Assembly (NCBI RefSeq): GCF_016861975.1
Contig: NZ_BOMB01000012.1
Location: 248,001-312,000, forward strand
From: Actinocatenispora rupis
GTDB lineage: Bacteria; Actinomycetota; Actinomycetes; Mycobacteriales; Micromonosporaceae
DNA length: 64,000 bases
Direction of reading: 5' to 3'
Positions 33,402 to 41,989 of this stretch are shown here, one piece after another; the first letter of the stretch is position 1; each line of letters starts with the position of its first letter. Below the pieces are notes generated by a model. That model searched no databases and was not told where the DNA came from. It worked only from the letters and a program-made list of their open reading frames with translations. The translations under genes and the position numbers were made by a program.

Positions 33402-34457
33402 TCAGATGAGGTCCCAGGTGAGCGGCGTGCCCTTGGGCGTGTCGGCCCGGAACGTACGCCCGGCGACGGTGGCGAAGGACTCCGGTTCCAGCCCGCCGGT
33501 CGGGCGGATCGAGCGGACGTTGTCGGCGGTGATCGGCTCGCCGGCGGCGACGTCCTCGACCACGTGCAGCGAGCGCCGGAAGCGCAGGCCCTCGGCCTCG
33601 GCGTCGGACGGCCCGAACGACACCCGGCCGAGCGAGCGCCACGCCGTCTCCGTCTCGGTACGCAGCAGCGTCAGTTCGCGCGGCTCCAGCGAGAACGCCG
33701 AGTCGACGCCACCGTCCTCGCGGGACAGCGTGACGTGCTTCTCGATGACGGTCGCGCCGAGCGCCACGGCGGCCACGGCGGCGCCGATGCCGAGCGTGTG
33801 GTCGGACAGGCCGACGTGCGCGTCGACGGCGCCTTCGAGTACCGGGAGGGAACGGAGGTTGCTGTGTTCCGGCGGCGCCGGGTACGAGGTGGTGCAGCCG
33901 AGCACGATCAGCTGGTCGTTGCCGGCGGCGCGGGCGGTACGGACGGCGGCGTCGATCTCGCCGAGCGTCGCCATCCCGGTACTGATGATCAGCGGCTTGC
34001 CGGTCGCCGCCATCCCGCGCACCAGCGGCAGGTCGGTGACCTCGGACGACGCCACCTTGTACGCGGGCACGCCGAGCTTCTCCAGGAACTCGATGGACGT
34101 CGGGTCGAACGCCGAGGAGAACGCGGCGAGCCCGAGGTCGGCGGCGAGCGAGAAGATCGGCTCGTGCCACTCCCACGGGGTGTGCGCCTCCTGGTACAGC
34201 TCGTAGAGCCGGCGGTTCGGCCAGAGCTTGTGGTCGGGCGACAGCCGGAACCGCGGGGTGTCCACGTCGACGGTGATCGTGTCCGCCGTGTACGTCTGGA
34301 GCTTGACGGCGTGCGCGCCGCAGTCGGCGGCCATCCGGACGATGTCGAGCGCCCTGTCCAGGCTCCCGTCGTGGTTGCCGGACATCTCCGCGATGATCAT
34401 CGGCGGGTGGTCGGGGCCGACGGGGGTGCTGCCGATCGTGACGTCGGGGCGGGTCAT
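33402..34457 (-). CDS. pseI: Pseudaminic acid synthase
   Basis: A 351-residue NeuB-family synthase. The TIM barrel opens with PPMIIAEMSGNHDGSLDRAL, where the SGNH variant of the usual AxxGxNHxG marks PseI rather than NeuB. KLQTYTADTIT, FSSAFDPTSIEFLEKL, KVASSEVTDLPL, ISTGMAT and EKHVTLSRE line the active site. A C-terminal SAF (antifreeze-like) domain begins near residue 290. It condenses the PseG product with phosphoenolpyruvate. The start overlaps the pseH stop (ATGA). Confidence 0.93.
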   Translation of the reverse strand: MTRPDVTIGSTPVGPDHPPMIIAEMSGNHDGSLDRALDIVRMAADCGAHAVKLQTYTADTITVDVDTPRFRLSPDHKLWPNRRLYELYQEAHTPWEWHEPIFSLAADLGLAAFSSAFDPTSIEFLEKLGVPAYKVASSEVTDLPLVRGMAATGKPLIISTGMATLGEIDAAVRTARAAGNDQLIVLGCTTSYPAPPEHSNLRSLPVLEGAVDAHVGLSDHTLGIGAAVAAVALGATVIEKHVTLSREDGGVDSAFSLEPRELTLLRTETETAWRSLGRVSFGPSDAEAEGLRFRRSLHVVEDVAAGEPITADNVRSIRPTGGLEPESFATVAGRTFRADTPKGTPLTWDLI

Positions 34458-35074
34458 GCGGGCTCCTCGCTGGTCTGTGCGGTGCCGGTGCGGGTGGCGT
34501 CGCTGCTGGTCCCGGCCGTGCCACCACCGGGTACGGGTCGGGCGGCGCCGCGCCGGTCCGCCCGGCGCAACGTGATCTCCCGGTACGCGACGGTCCGGCC
34601 GTCGACGACGCGTTCGGCCGGCGGGCCCTCGACGAAGCCGAAGCGACGGTTGGCGCGGCGTACGACGGTGTTGTGTTCGAGCACCTCGCCGGTGAGTACG
34701 TCGAGGTCGAGGGTGTCGAAGGCGTGGTCGAGGGCGGCGCGCTGGACGCCGAGCCACGCCGACAGCCCGGTGCCGCGCTCCTCCAGCCCGGCGAGGTCGA
34801 GGTAGAACCCCCACGACGCGGTCCGTTCGCCGGCTTCCGCACGCACCCGCTCGAACAGCACGACACCGGCCGGTACGCCGTCGTCGGAATAGATCAACAA
34901 CTCGCGCGTCGGGTCGGCGAGAACGCGTTCGAACCATTTTTCGTGTTCGTTCGCGGAAATCTCGTGACCGGTGAAGCTCGCCGCGCGGACCTGCGGATGA
35001 TTGCGCCAACGGCGGATGTCGCCGCGGTCGGCCGGTTGTGCTCGGCGCAGCACGCCACTCTCCCGGATGTTCAT
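34454..35074 (-). CDS. pseH: PseH-type N-acetyltransferase (GNAT)
   Basis: A 206-residue GNAT protein. LRRAQPADRGDIRRWRNHPQ and EISANEHEKWFERVL are the typical opening of PseH. EERGTGLSAWLG is the acetyl-CoA loop region and EHNTVVRRANRRFGF is the final GNAT motif. About 40 low-complexity residues at the C-terminus are extra. It should acetylate the 4-amino sugar nucleotide between PseC and PseG. It is the first gene of the pseH-pseI operon and divergent from the acyl carrier protein gene. Confidence 0.85.
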   Translation of the reverse strand: MNIRESGVLRRAQPADRGDIRRWRNHPQVRAASFTGHEISANEHEKWFERVLADPTRELLIYSDDGVPAGVVLFERVRAEAGERTASWGFYLDLAGLEERGTGLSAWLGVQRAALDHAFDTLDLDVLTGEVLEHNTVVRRANRRFGFVEGPPAERVVDGRTVAYREITLRRADRRGAARPVPGGGTAGTSSDATRTGTAQTSEEPA

Positions 35075-35150
35075 TGCCAGTTCCGATTCGTACGCTACAT
35101 TGCACCGCACGCATGACCCTATCCCCGGATGAACGCAAGGTAGCCGAAGA

Positions 35151-35432
35151 ATGAATTCCATCGACCCGCCCGCCACCGTTTCCGTACTCGACCGGGACCA
35201 GATCCGCGACCTCATGACGCAGGTACTCGCGGCCCAGGGCAAGGACCTTCCGTCCGGCGAGTCGGCCGACCTGCGCGAGATCGGGTTCCGCTCGCTGGAC
35301 TTCTCCGAACTGGCCCTCCGGGTGGAGGACGAGATCGGCCGCGAGCTGAACTTCGACGCGCCGGGGCTGCGCAACATCCGTACCGTCGGTGACGTTCTGG
35401 ACCTGCTCGCCGAGCTCCAGGACGCGACGTGA
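35151..35432 (+). CDS. Acyl carrier protein
   Basis: A 93-residue protein with the carrier helix bundle and the phosphopantetheine attachment motif GFRSLDFSEL (Ser48). The motif has Arg and Phe in place of the usual DSLD context (x-D-S-L), which marks it as a dedicated rather than a fatty-acid carrier. It is the first gene of a three-gene plus-strand operon whose next start overlaps its stop (GTGA). It likely carries a short acyl group loaded by the next gene product. Confidence 0.88.
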   Translation: MNSIDPPATVSVLDRDQIRDLMTQVLAAQGKDLPSGESADLREIGFRSLDFSELALRVEDEIGRELNFDAPGLRNIRTVGDVLDLLAELQDAT

Positions 35433-36622
35433 CGGCTGGCGACGCGAACCGGGTCGTCCTGCCCGACGGCACCGCGACCACGTGGCGCGCGCTGCTCGAC
35501 GGCGAGCCGCTGCCCGATCCCGTCGCGGTACTCGCCGAGGACGCGGCGAGCGCGCTGCGCGCCGTCCGGCGGCACGTCGAGGACGGCACCGAACTGCTGG
35601 TCGCCGCGCGGTCCCGGGTCGACGAGACGCTGCGCGCCGAGCTGATCGAGGCCGGCTTCGCGGTCCCGTCGTACGGGGTGCCCGCGCACCGGGCGGCCGA
35701 GCCGGGCCGGTTGTGGATCCTCACCTCGGGCAGTACGGGGCGGCCGAAGCGCATCGGCCACACCCTCGACAGCCTGACCACGGTACGCGAGGCGCAGCCG
35801 CCCCGGACCTGGCTCTGCCCGTACTCGCCGGGCACGTACGCGTGGTGGCAGCTGGTGACGCTGTCGCTGGCGCAGCCCGGCCAGGACCTGGTCGTCACCG
35901 ACCCGGCCACCCTGGACGACTGGCCGCGGGCGGCGGCCAAGCACGGCGTGACCGCGGTGTCGGGTACCCCGACGTTCTGGCGGCAGAGCCTGCACCGGCA
36001 CGGCGACGAGCTGACAACGGTGCCGTTGAGCCAGATCACGCTCGGCGGCGAGCCCGTCGACCAGCCGGTACTCGACCTGCTGCGCGCCACGTTCCCGGAC
36101 GCGCGGATCTCCTGGATCTACGCGTCCAGCGAGGCCGGCGCGGCGGTGGTGGTGCACGACGGGCGCGCCGGGTTCCCGGCGTCCTGGCTGGACCGCGACT
36201 CCGTCGACCGGCCCCGACTGTCCGTTGTGGACGGTGAGCTGCTGGTCGCCTCACCGCACCGCGGCGCGGGCGTACCGGAGCTGCTGCACACCGGGGACCG
36301 CGCGGAGGTGACCGGCGACCGGGTGCTGCTGCCCGGCCGGATCTCCGGCGACGAGATCAACGTCGGCGGGACGAAGGTGTCGGCCGGCGCGGTCCGCGAG
36401 GTCCTGCTCACCCACCCGTCCGTACGGTGGGCGCGGGTGACCGGTCGCCGCGCGCCGCTGGTCGGCCAGCTCGTCAGCGCCGAGGTCGTCACCGACGGCA
36501 CCGTGGACACCGCGCTGCTGCAACGGTTCGCGGCGGAGCACCTGGCCGAGTCGGCCGTGCCGCGCCGGATCCGTGTCCTGCCCGAGATTCCCGTGAAGGA
36601 AACCCTGAAGAGCGATGTCTGA
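35429..36622 (+). CDS. Adenylate-forming acyl/aryl ligase
   Basis: A 397-residue ANL-superfamily enzyme. The phosphate-binding loop is LTSGSTGRPKRIGHT (about residues 98-112), the A5-type motif YASSEAG lies near 230, HTGDRAEV gives the ribose-binding Asp, and the C-terminal Lys is in KETLKSD. It is shorter than full ligases (usually 500 or more residues) because the N-terminal subdomain is reduced. It probably adenylates a small acid and loads the preceding carrier protein. The start overlaps the acp stop. Confidence 0.85.
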   Translation: MTAGDANRVVLPDGTATTWRALLDGEPLPDPVAVLAEDAASALRAVRRHVEDGTELLVAARSRVDETLRAELIEAGFAVPSYGVPAHRAAEPGRLWILTSGSTGRPKRIGHTLDSLTTVREAQPPRTWLCPYSPGTYAWWQLVTLSLAQPGQDLVVTDPATLDDWPRAAAKHGVTAVSGTPTFWRQSLHRHGDELTTVPLSQITLGGEPVDQPVLDLLRATFPDARISWIYASSEAGAAVVVHDGRAGFPASWLDRDSVDRPRLSVVDGELLVASPHRGAGVPELLHTGDRAEVTGDRVLLPGRISGDEINVGGTKVSAGAVREVLLTHPSVRWARVTGRRAPLVGQLVSAEVVTDGTVDTALLQRFAAEHLAESAVPRRIRVLPEIPVKETLKSDV

Positions 36623-37358
36623 CTCCCCCGTACCCGCCGCGTCCGTGGTGCTCGTCTCCGGCGGCTCCCGCGGCCTCGGACTGTCCATTGTGGAGGACCT
36701 GGTCGCGGCCGGGCTCAAGGTCGCCGCCTTCGCCCGTACGGTGACGCCGGAGCTGGCGAAGCTCGCCGACACCGAGCCCGACACCGTACTGGCCGGCTCG
36801 GTGGACGTGACCGACCTGGCCGCGGTCACCGCGTTCGTGCGGCGGACCGAGTCGACGCTGGGCCCGATCGACGGCCTGGTGAACAACGCCGCGATCGGCC
36901 AGGACTCGCTGCACGTGCACACCGCGCCGGACGCGCTGGCCCGGCTGATCGAGACGAACCTGACCGCGCCGCTGCTGCTGACCCGCCTCGTACTCCGGCG
37001 CCTGCTGGCCACCAGCCGGCGTGGCCGGATCGTGAACGTCACGTCGATCTGCGCGCAGCGCGGCTTCCCCGGACTCGCCGCGTACTCGGCGACCAAGGGC
37101 GGGATGGAGGCCGCGACCCGTTCGCTGGCACGGGAACTGCGCGACCGGGCGCTCATCAACTGCGTCGCGCCGGGCTTCTTCGCCTCGGAGATGTCGGCGG
37201 TACTCGGCAGCACGCAGCTCGACCAGATCGTGCGCCGCACGTCGACCGGCCGGCTGACCGAACCGGTCGACGTGCTGCCGGTGGTACGGATGCTGCTGAC
37301 GGCGGACACCAACATCCACGGCCAGGTCCTCACCGTCGACGGCGGCTCGAACACCTGA
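36615..37358 (+). CDS. Short-chain dehydrogenase/reductase (FabG-like)
   Basis: A 247-residue classical SDR. The cofactor motif is SGGSRGLGLSI, NNAAIG is the structural motif, and the catalytic Ser-Tyr-Lys lie in NVTSICAQRG and AYSATKGG. The C-terminus has the usual PGFFASEM and DGGSNT. It overlaps the ligase 3' end by 8 bp, so ligase, carrier and reductase form one unit. It could reduce a 3-keto acyl group on the carrier, as FabG does, or oxidise a sugar. The transcript meets a strong hairpin terminator. Confidence 0.88.
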   Translation: MSDSPVPAASVVLVSGGSRGLGLSIVEDLVAAGLKVAAFARTVTPELAKLADTEPDTVLAGSVDVTDLAAVTAFVRRTESTLGPIDGLVNNAAIGQDSLHVHTAPDALARLIETNLTAPLLLTRLVLRRLLATSRRGRIVNVTSICAQRGFPGLAAYSATKGGMEAATRSLARELRDRALINCVAPGFFASEMSAVLGSTQLDQIVRRTSTGRLTEPVDVLPVVRMLLTADTNIHGQVLTVDGGSNT

Positions 37359-37406
37359 GCCGGCGACGCCTGACGGCATCGACACCGCGAGGCAGCTACA
37401 CCCGGT

Positions 37407-37444
37407 GTACCGGCGCCTGGCGCCCCAACGCCGGGCGCCGGTAC
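37407..37444. terminator. Hairpin terminator between the SDR and GH16 genes
   Basis: The two arms, 37407-37422 and 37429-37444, form a 16-bp stem starting GTACCGGCGCC with one G-T wobble and a CCCCAA loop. It lies between convergent genes and could serve both. Confidence 0.75.
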
Positions 37445-37496
37445 CCCGGGGTGACGGGGCCGGTGGACCGCCCCACCGCGATCCACCGGCCGGCTT

Positions 37497-38390
37497 TCAC
37501 TGGTGGTACACGGTGACCGCGTCGACGGACATGGTGGCCTGGTCGACGTCGCCGGCCGGGCTGGGGTGACCGTCGTCGGTGCCGCCGGCGGTGCGGTCGT
37601 TGACCGACAGGTTCACGATGAGCGCCGCGCCGTCGGACGTGAAACCGGTGTGGTCACCGGCGATCCGCTGCCCGTCGAGGTAGAAGTCGACGCGGTCGGA
37701 CCCGAGGTACGCGCCGTACGTGTGGTAGCCGGCGGACAGGTCGGTGCCGGCGTCCCACCAGCAGTAGTCCTGGTCCACCTGCGGGCGGCCGACCTCGTCG
37801 GTCGTCGGGTTGTCCGGGTGGTACTCGACCGCGTCGACCTCCGGGTCCGGCCCGTTCCAGGTCCAGAAGCCGGGCCACATGCCGACGGTGCCGGACAGCT
37901 TCGCGGTCATCTCGACGTAGTCGCCGGGCCGCACCCACGCGCCGTTCTTCGGCGCCCCGCCGTTGCTGGTCGAGCCTGTCGTGACCAGCCCCGAGGTCCA
38001 GGAGTACTTCGGGTTGTCGGCGGGCCACGCCTGGCGCTTGGCGGTGATGACGAGCTTGCCGCCGGAGACGGCGAGGTTCCGCGGCAGGTTGTACTCGGAC
38101 TTGTGGTCGCTGCCGTGCGGGTTGCCGGCCTGGCCGCGGCCGCCGTCGTAGTACGCGCTGGTGTCGGTGGCCCACCTGGTCGTGTCGAGCGTGTCGCCGT
38201 CGAACGTGTCCTGCCAGGTCGCGTGCCAGGTACCGGGCGGGGTCGTCGCGGCGGGCCGGGTCCGGGCCGCGGCGGTGCCGCCGGTGCAGCTCGGGCCCTG
38301 GCCGGACGACGCGGCGGCCGGTCCGGCGACGACGGTGACACCGGCCGCGAGGGCGGCGGCCAGCGCGAGCCGGGTGACACGATGTCTCAT
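37497..38390 (-). CDS. Secreted glycoside hydrolase family 16 enzyme
   Basis: A 297-residue protein with a signal peptide (about 1-29, MRHRVTRLALAAALAAG to AAASS). The GH16 jelly-roll carries the catalytic E-x-D-x-x-E motif as Glu184-Val-Asp186-Ala-Val-Glu189. It has a WPGFWTW stretch just before the motif, as in laminarinase/agarase/lichenase-type members. It starts with ATG 38390 after AGGAG. No carbohydrate-binding module is attached. It cleaves a beta-glucan or beta-galactan outside the cell; the exact glycan cannot be read from the sequence. Stands alone. Confidence 0.9.
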   Translation of the reverse strand: MRHRVTRLALAAALAAGVTVVAGPAAASSGQGPSCTGGTAAARTRPAATTPPGTWHATWQDTFDGDTLDTTRWATDTSAYYDGGRGQAGNPHGSDHKSEYNLPRNLAVSGGKLVITAKRQAWPADNPKYSWTSGLVTTGSTSNGGAPKNGAWVRPGDYVEMTAKLSGTVGMWPGFWTWNGPDPEVDAVEYHPDNPTTDEVGRPQVDQDYCWWDAGTDLSAGYHTYGAYLGSDRVDFYLDGQRIAGDHTGFTSDGAALIVNLSVNDRTAGGTDDGHPSPAGDVDQATMSVDAVTVYHQ

Positions 38391-38441
38391 CCGTACTCCT
38401 GAGGGTGGGCACGGTGCGGTCGCACCGGGCACGAAGGGGTA

Positions 38442-38463
38442 GTTTCCGGTAAATGCCGGAAAC
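38442..38463. promoter_or_regulatory. Palindrome upstream of the GH16 gene
   Basis: GTTTCCGG (38442-38449) and CCGGAAAC (38456-38463) form a perfect 8-bp inverted repeat around TAAATG. It lies 52-73 bp before the GH16 start, in the divergent spacer with the SDR gene at 38606, so it is a candidate sugar-responsive operator. Confidence 0.55.
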
Positions 38464-38605
38464 CGCCCAAACAGTACCTGATGCGGCGCGGCTGCGGGCG
38501 CCGGCCGTCGCGTTCTGGTACAACGACACGACGGTGCGCGGGACTCGGCTTCGCCTGCGGCGAGCGCGATCCGCCGCACCGACCCCTTCGTGAGAGGTGA
38601 CTGCG

Positions 38606-39337
38606 GTGACGGTTCTGGTCACGGGCGGGGCCGGCAACGTCGCCCGGATGCTCGTGCCGTACCTGGCGGATCTGCGCGTGCGGTGGACCGACCGGGTCGC
38701 GGCCGACGGCGACACGGTCGTCGGTGACCTGACCGACCCGGCGTTCGTCGCGTCGGTGACCGACGGGGTGTCGGCGATCGTGCACCTGGCCGCCGTCGCC
38801 CACCCGGCGTCGCGCTGGGACGAGCTGGCCGGGCCGAACCTGACCGCGCTCGGCACGCTGCTCGCCGCCGCGGAGGAGCACCGCGTACCGCGGCTGGTAC
38901 TGGCGAGCAGCGTGCACGCGATGGGCGCGTACCTGCACGCCGGGCGTACGCCGATCGACGAGACGTGGGTGCCCGCGCCGTGCTGCCGGTACGGGTCGAC
39001 GAAGGCGTTCGCGGAGTCGGCCGGGCGGGCGCACGCGTACCGGACGGGGGCGTCGGTGGTGTGCCTGCGGTTCGGCGGGGTGCAGCGGGAGCCGTTCACG
39101 CTTGGCATGCGACCGACGTGGCTCGGCCCGGACGATCTCGGCGCGCTGGTGCGCGGCGCGCTCACCGCCGACGTCGGCTACGGCGTGTACCACGGGGTCT
39201 CGGCCGGCTCCCGGTCCTGGTCGACCGCGCGGGCCACCGCCGAGCTGGGCTACGTGCCGAGTCTCGACCCCGACGCGTACCCGGTGAGCGACGACGCCGC
39301 CTCGACGCTCTGCGCCCCGGACCAGCGGTACGCCTAG
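38606..39337 (+). CDS. NAD(P)-dependent extended SDR / sugar epimerase-like
   Basis: A 243-residue protein. The Rossmann motif is TGGAGNVARML (a variant of TGGxGxxG) and the catalytic YGSTK has Tyr and Lys in place. It is shorter than full epimerases and similar to uronate-dehydrogenase-like SDRs. GTG 38606 is preferred, with GAGAGGTG 6-7 bp upstream; GTG 38597 is the alternative. The last 4 bp overlap the convergent DUF5655 gene through CTAG. The substrate is unknown. Confidence 0.85.
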   Translation: MTVLVTGGAGNVARMLVPYLADLRVRWTDRVAADGDTVVGDLTDPAFVASVTDGVSAIVHLAAVAHPASRWDELAGPNLTALGTLLAAAEEHRVPRLVLASSVHAMGAYLHAGRTPIDETWVPAPCCRYGSTKAFAESAGRAHAYRTGASVVCLRFGGVQREPFTLGMRPTWLGPDDLGALVRGALTADVGYGVYHGVSAGSRSWSTARATAELGYVPSLDPDAYPVSDDAASTLCAPDQRYA

Positions 39338-39750
39338 TCCGACGCGTACAGGTACGCCTCGGCCAGCCAGCCGCGCAACTCATCGTCCACATCGGACGGT
39401 CCGGTCAGCCGCACCACGTTCGCGGTACGGTCGGCCGACATCCGCAGCACCCGGGTCACGCGGGGATGCCCGAGCCGGCGCGGGAGTACCAGGTAGAGGG
39501 CGAGCCAGCGGGACATCGGGCGCAGCTCGGCCAGCGTGCGCCGGCTCTTGAGGAACACGCCGACCCGCACCACGTCGGCGTACACGTCACCGAGGGTCCG
39601 CAGGAACCGCAGCACCTCCTCGTACGCGGCGCGCTGGCCCGGCGGCCGTCCCGCGAACGTCTCCTCGACGGTGCAGCCCGGCACGCACAGGTGGCCGCGC
39701 CCCGGCCGGTCGAACTCCCGTCCGCACTCGGGGCACGGCCACCGGTCCAT
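39334..39750 (-). CDS. DUF5655 domain protein with zinc-like N-terminus
   Basis: A 138-residue protein. It opens CPECGREFDRPGRGHLC, a likely zinc-binding C-x2-C...H-x-C motif, followed by a DUF5655-like domain (EEVLRFLRTLGDVYADVVRVG, then LSR-type strands and DVDDELRGWLAEAYLYA). The ATG overlaps the stop of the DUF5107 gene by one base (TGATG), so the two are coupled. The function of DUF5655 is not established. Confidence 0.8.
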   Translation of the reverse strand: MDRWPCPECGREFDRPGRGHLCVPGCTVEETFAGRPPGQRAAYEEVLRFLRTLGDVYADVVRVGVFLKSRRTLAELRPMSRWLALYLVLPRRLGHPRVTRVLRMSADRTANVVRLTGPSDVDDELRGWLAEAYLYASD

Positions 39751-41669
39751 CAGTGCATCCGGAAGTCGTACTCCGCCGGAACGGCCTCGTTGGGGAACGC
39801 GGCGGACCACAGCGCGTCGAGGCTGGTCTCACCCTCGCGCAGGTCGTCGACGACGAGCCCGGCGGACAGCACGTCCCGAGCCCGCGACGGTACGCCGGCG
39901 GCCAGCGCGGCGCGCACCTCCAGCAGCCGGACCCGCCCGTGCGTACGCAGGGCCGGCGGGGCGGCGTCGATCAGCGCGAGGCAGTCGGCGGGCCGGTCCG
40001 CGGCGAGCAGCGCGTCGCCGGCCTCCACCGCGAGCTGCCGGCAGTCCGGCACCATCCGGTACGCCTCGGCCAGCCGGTCGGCCGCCTCCCGCCGCCGCCC
40101 GGCCGCCCCGTCGAGCAGCGCCAGACCGCGCAGCGCCCACGCGGACGGCTTGTGTGCCAACGATTCCCGGTAGTCCGCGGCGGCCGACACGACCTCGCCG
40201 CACTGGTGCGCCAGCACCGCCCGGTGGTACGCGGCGAGCCAGCCACCGCCGGCGAGCCGGGCCAGCCAGTCGCCCTCGCTGCCGCCACCGCCCACATAGG
40301 ACGGTGGCGGGGTGTCCGGGGTCAGGTCGGGCAGCGTGCCGTCGCGCAGCAGCGCGGTCCACGGCTCCTGCTCGGGACCGAGCGTGTCCGCACCGAACGG
40401 GGTACCTGTCTCGTCGCACCAGCCGAGCCCGGACGCGGTGCGGCGCAGGCGTTCCAGCGCGCCCCAGCCGGTACCGGCGAACAGCGCCGCGTCCGGCGCC
40501 CGGTCGGCGACGCGGTCCGCCTCGGCCAGCTCCGCGTCGAGCGCGGCCGGCGCCGGCAGCAGACCGTCCACATGGGACACCGCCGCCGCCCAGTCGCCGT
40601 GCGCGACCACCGGGTCCACCCGCGCCGGCCCGTACGTCTCCAGCCAGCTCCACGCGGCACCGCCCGGCATCGGCAGGTGCTCGTACTGCGTGGCGGCCAG
40701 CCCGGCCTGGATCTCCGCGTACCCGGAGTTGCCGGGGCTGAGCCAGTCGACCCAGTGCCGGCCGCCGGTCGAGGCGCCCCACACGAACAGCTTGCGCCCG
40801 CGCAGCCGCGCCGTGGACGTCTGCACCAGCCCGTGCCCGGCCTCGTCGACCGCGGCGATCCACGGCCGCTGCGGCGTACCGGTGTCGAAGAAGTAGTCCG
40901 CGGCGTGCAGGTTGCGCGGCGGGTACGAGCGGTCGACGCCGTCCTGCACCGGCACCGGCCGCGCCGACACCGACCCGTCGTACGCGGTGCAGAACGCGCG
41001 CGCCGCCGGGGCCAGCACCCGCACCTCCTCCGGTACGGCGGTGTTGGACCACCAGTACATGGGGATCTCGTCCGGGGTGGTGTTGCGGATCCGCACGTAC
41101 ACGCGCAGCGCGTCGGCGCCGTCCGGCAGCCACGCGTCGACCTGGAACACCGCGCCGCGCAGCCGCTCGTACTCCCACATGCGCAGCACCGGGACGCCGT
41201 CCGGCCGGGTGACCACCGCGGCGTGCAGCGGGGCGCAGGTGGTCGGCGAGTGACCGCGGGTGCCGATGTTCCACTCCACGCCACCGGCGAACCACGCGTT
41301 GCGCAGGGCCAGGTTGGCGGGTTGCAGCACCGGGTTGCGGTAGAGCAGCTCCCGCCCGGTACGCAGGTCGGTCAGCGACAGCAGCCGGCCGCCCCAGCCG
41401 GGCGCGAACTCCGCCCGGAGGATCCCGTTGTCGACCACCGCCGTGGTCAGCGCCGTCGTGACCCGCCGCCGCCCGTACCCGTCCTGCACCAGGTACGGCA
41501 GCAGCGTGCGCGGGTATCCGTACGCCGCGTTGCGGACGATCTCGTCCGGCAGGTCACCACCGGCCAGCTCGTACGGCGCGGCGGGCGGTCCGGCGAGCGG
41601 CGGGAGCGGATCGACCGGGCCCAGCTCGGCCACCGGCAGGTCCCGCGACGTGATCCGCACCGTACTCAC
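39750..41669 (-). CDS. DUF5107 protein with C-terminal TPR-like region
   Basis: A protein of 639 residues from GTG 41669; GTG 41678 is an alternative. The first ~370 residues read as a galactose-mutarotase-like beta-sandwich (NGILRAEFAPGWGGRLLSLTD, PMYWWSNTAVPE, RKLFVWGASTGGRHW), which fits DUF5107. The last ~250 residues contain helical repeats with TPR spacing (AAADYRESLAHKPSAWALRGLAL). A TAGGGT box 7 bp before the GTG suggests a leaderless start. These proteins are thought to bind or process carbohydrates; the substrate is unknown. Confidence 0.8.
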   Translation of the reverse strand: MSTVRITSRDLPVAELGPVDPLPPLAGPPAAPYELAGGDLPDEIVRNAAYGYPRTLLPYLVQDGYGRRRVTTALTTAVVDNGILRAEFAPGWGGRLLSLTDLRTGRELLYRNPVLQPANLALRNAWFAGGVEWNIGTRGHSPTTCAPLHAAVVTRPDGVPVLRMWEYERLRGAVFQVDAWLPDGADALRVYVRIRNTTPDEIPMYWWSNTAVPEEVRVLAPAARAFCTAYDGSVSARPVPVQDGVDRSYPPRNLHAADYFFDTGTPQRPWIAAVDEAGHGLVQTSTARLRGRKLFVWGASTGGRHWVDWLSPGNSGYAEIQAGLAATQYEHLPMPGGAAWSWLETYGPARVDPVVAHGDWAAAVSHVDGLLPAPAALDAELAEADRVADRAPDAALFAGTGWGALERLRRTASGLGWCDETGTPFGADTLGPEQEPWTALLRDGTLPDLTPDTPPPSYVGGGGSEGDWLARLAGGGWLAAYHRAVLAHQCGEVVSAAADYRESLAHKPSAWALRGLALLDGAAGRRREAADRLAEAYRMVPDCRQLAVEAGDALLAADRPADCLALIDAAPPALRTHGRVRLLEVRAALAAGVPSRARDVLSAGLVVDDLREGETSLDALWSAAFPNEAVPAEYDFRMH

Positions 41670-41874
41670 GACGACCACCCTAGCCAGCCGCCCGCGCCCG
41701 CACCGCCGTCCCGCCGTACCCGGGTGACGACCGCTCAGGTACCCGTCGCGGCACCTCCACCGACCGGCCGGGTGTCCCCAGTACGGACGACCGATGACGC
41801 CCCGGTGACCGCCGTACGGCAGGCCGGCGCGGCGCCACGGGCTGCGTCGACGGGCCGTCGCGCCACCACCTCGT

Positions 41875-41968
41875 TATACTTCACGCCGGTCCCCGCGGTG
41901 GCGCACCGCGAAGCCAGTGGCCCTGCTGGAGAACGCGACCGGTGGTCACCAGCCCGGGTGGTGTTCTC
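41875..41968 (+). promoter_or_regulatory. Promoter -10 and structured leader of the principal sigma gene
   Basis: TATACT at 41875-41880 is a good -10 box; no matching -35 stands out. The transcribed leader folds: CACCA/TGGTG (41947-41951 with 41959-41963) is extended by GAGAAC/GTTCTC (41929-41934 with 41963-41968), enclosing a GGTGGTCACC palindrome. The leader is about 100 nt long, unlike the leaderless genes around it. Confidence 0.5.
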
Positions 41969-41989
41969 GTCTTCTCTGGAAGGTCGTTT

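Noticed and set aside
35429-36622. Nonribosomal peptide or siderophore cluster
   Set aside because: A carrier protein and ligase are present, but there is no condensation, thioesterase or transport gene, and the island is filled with nonulosonate genes.
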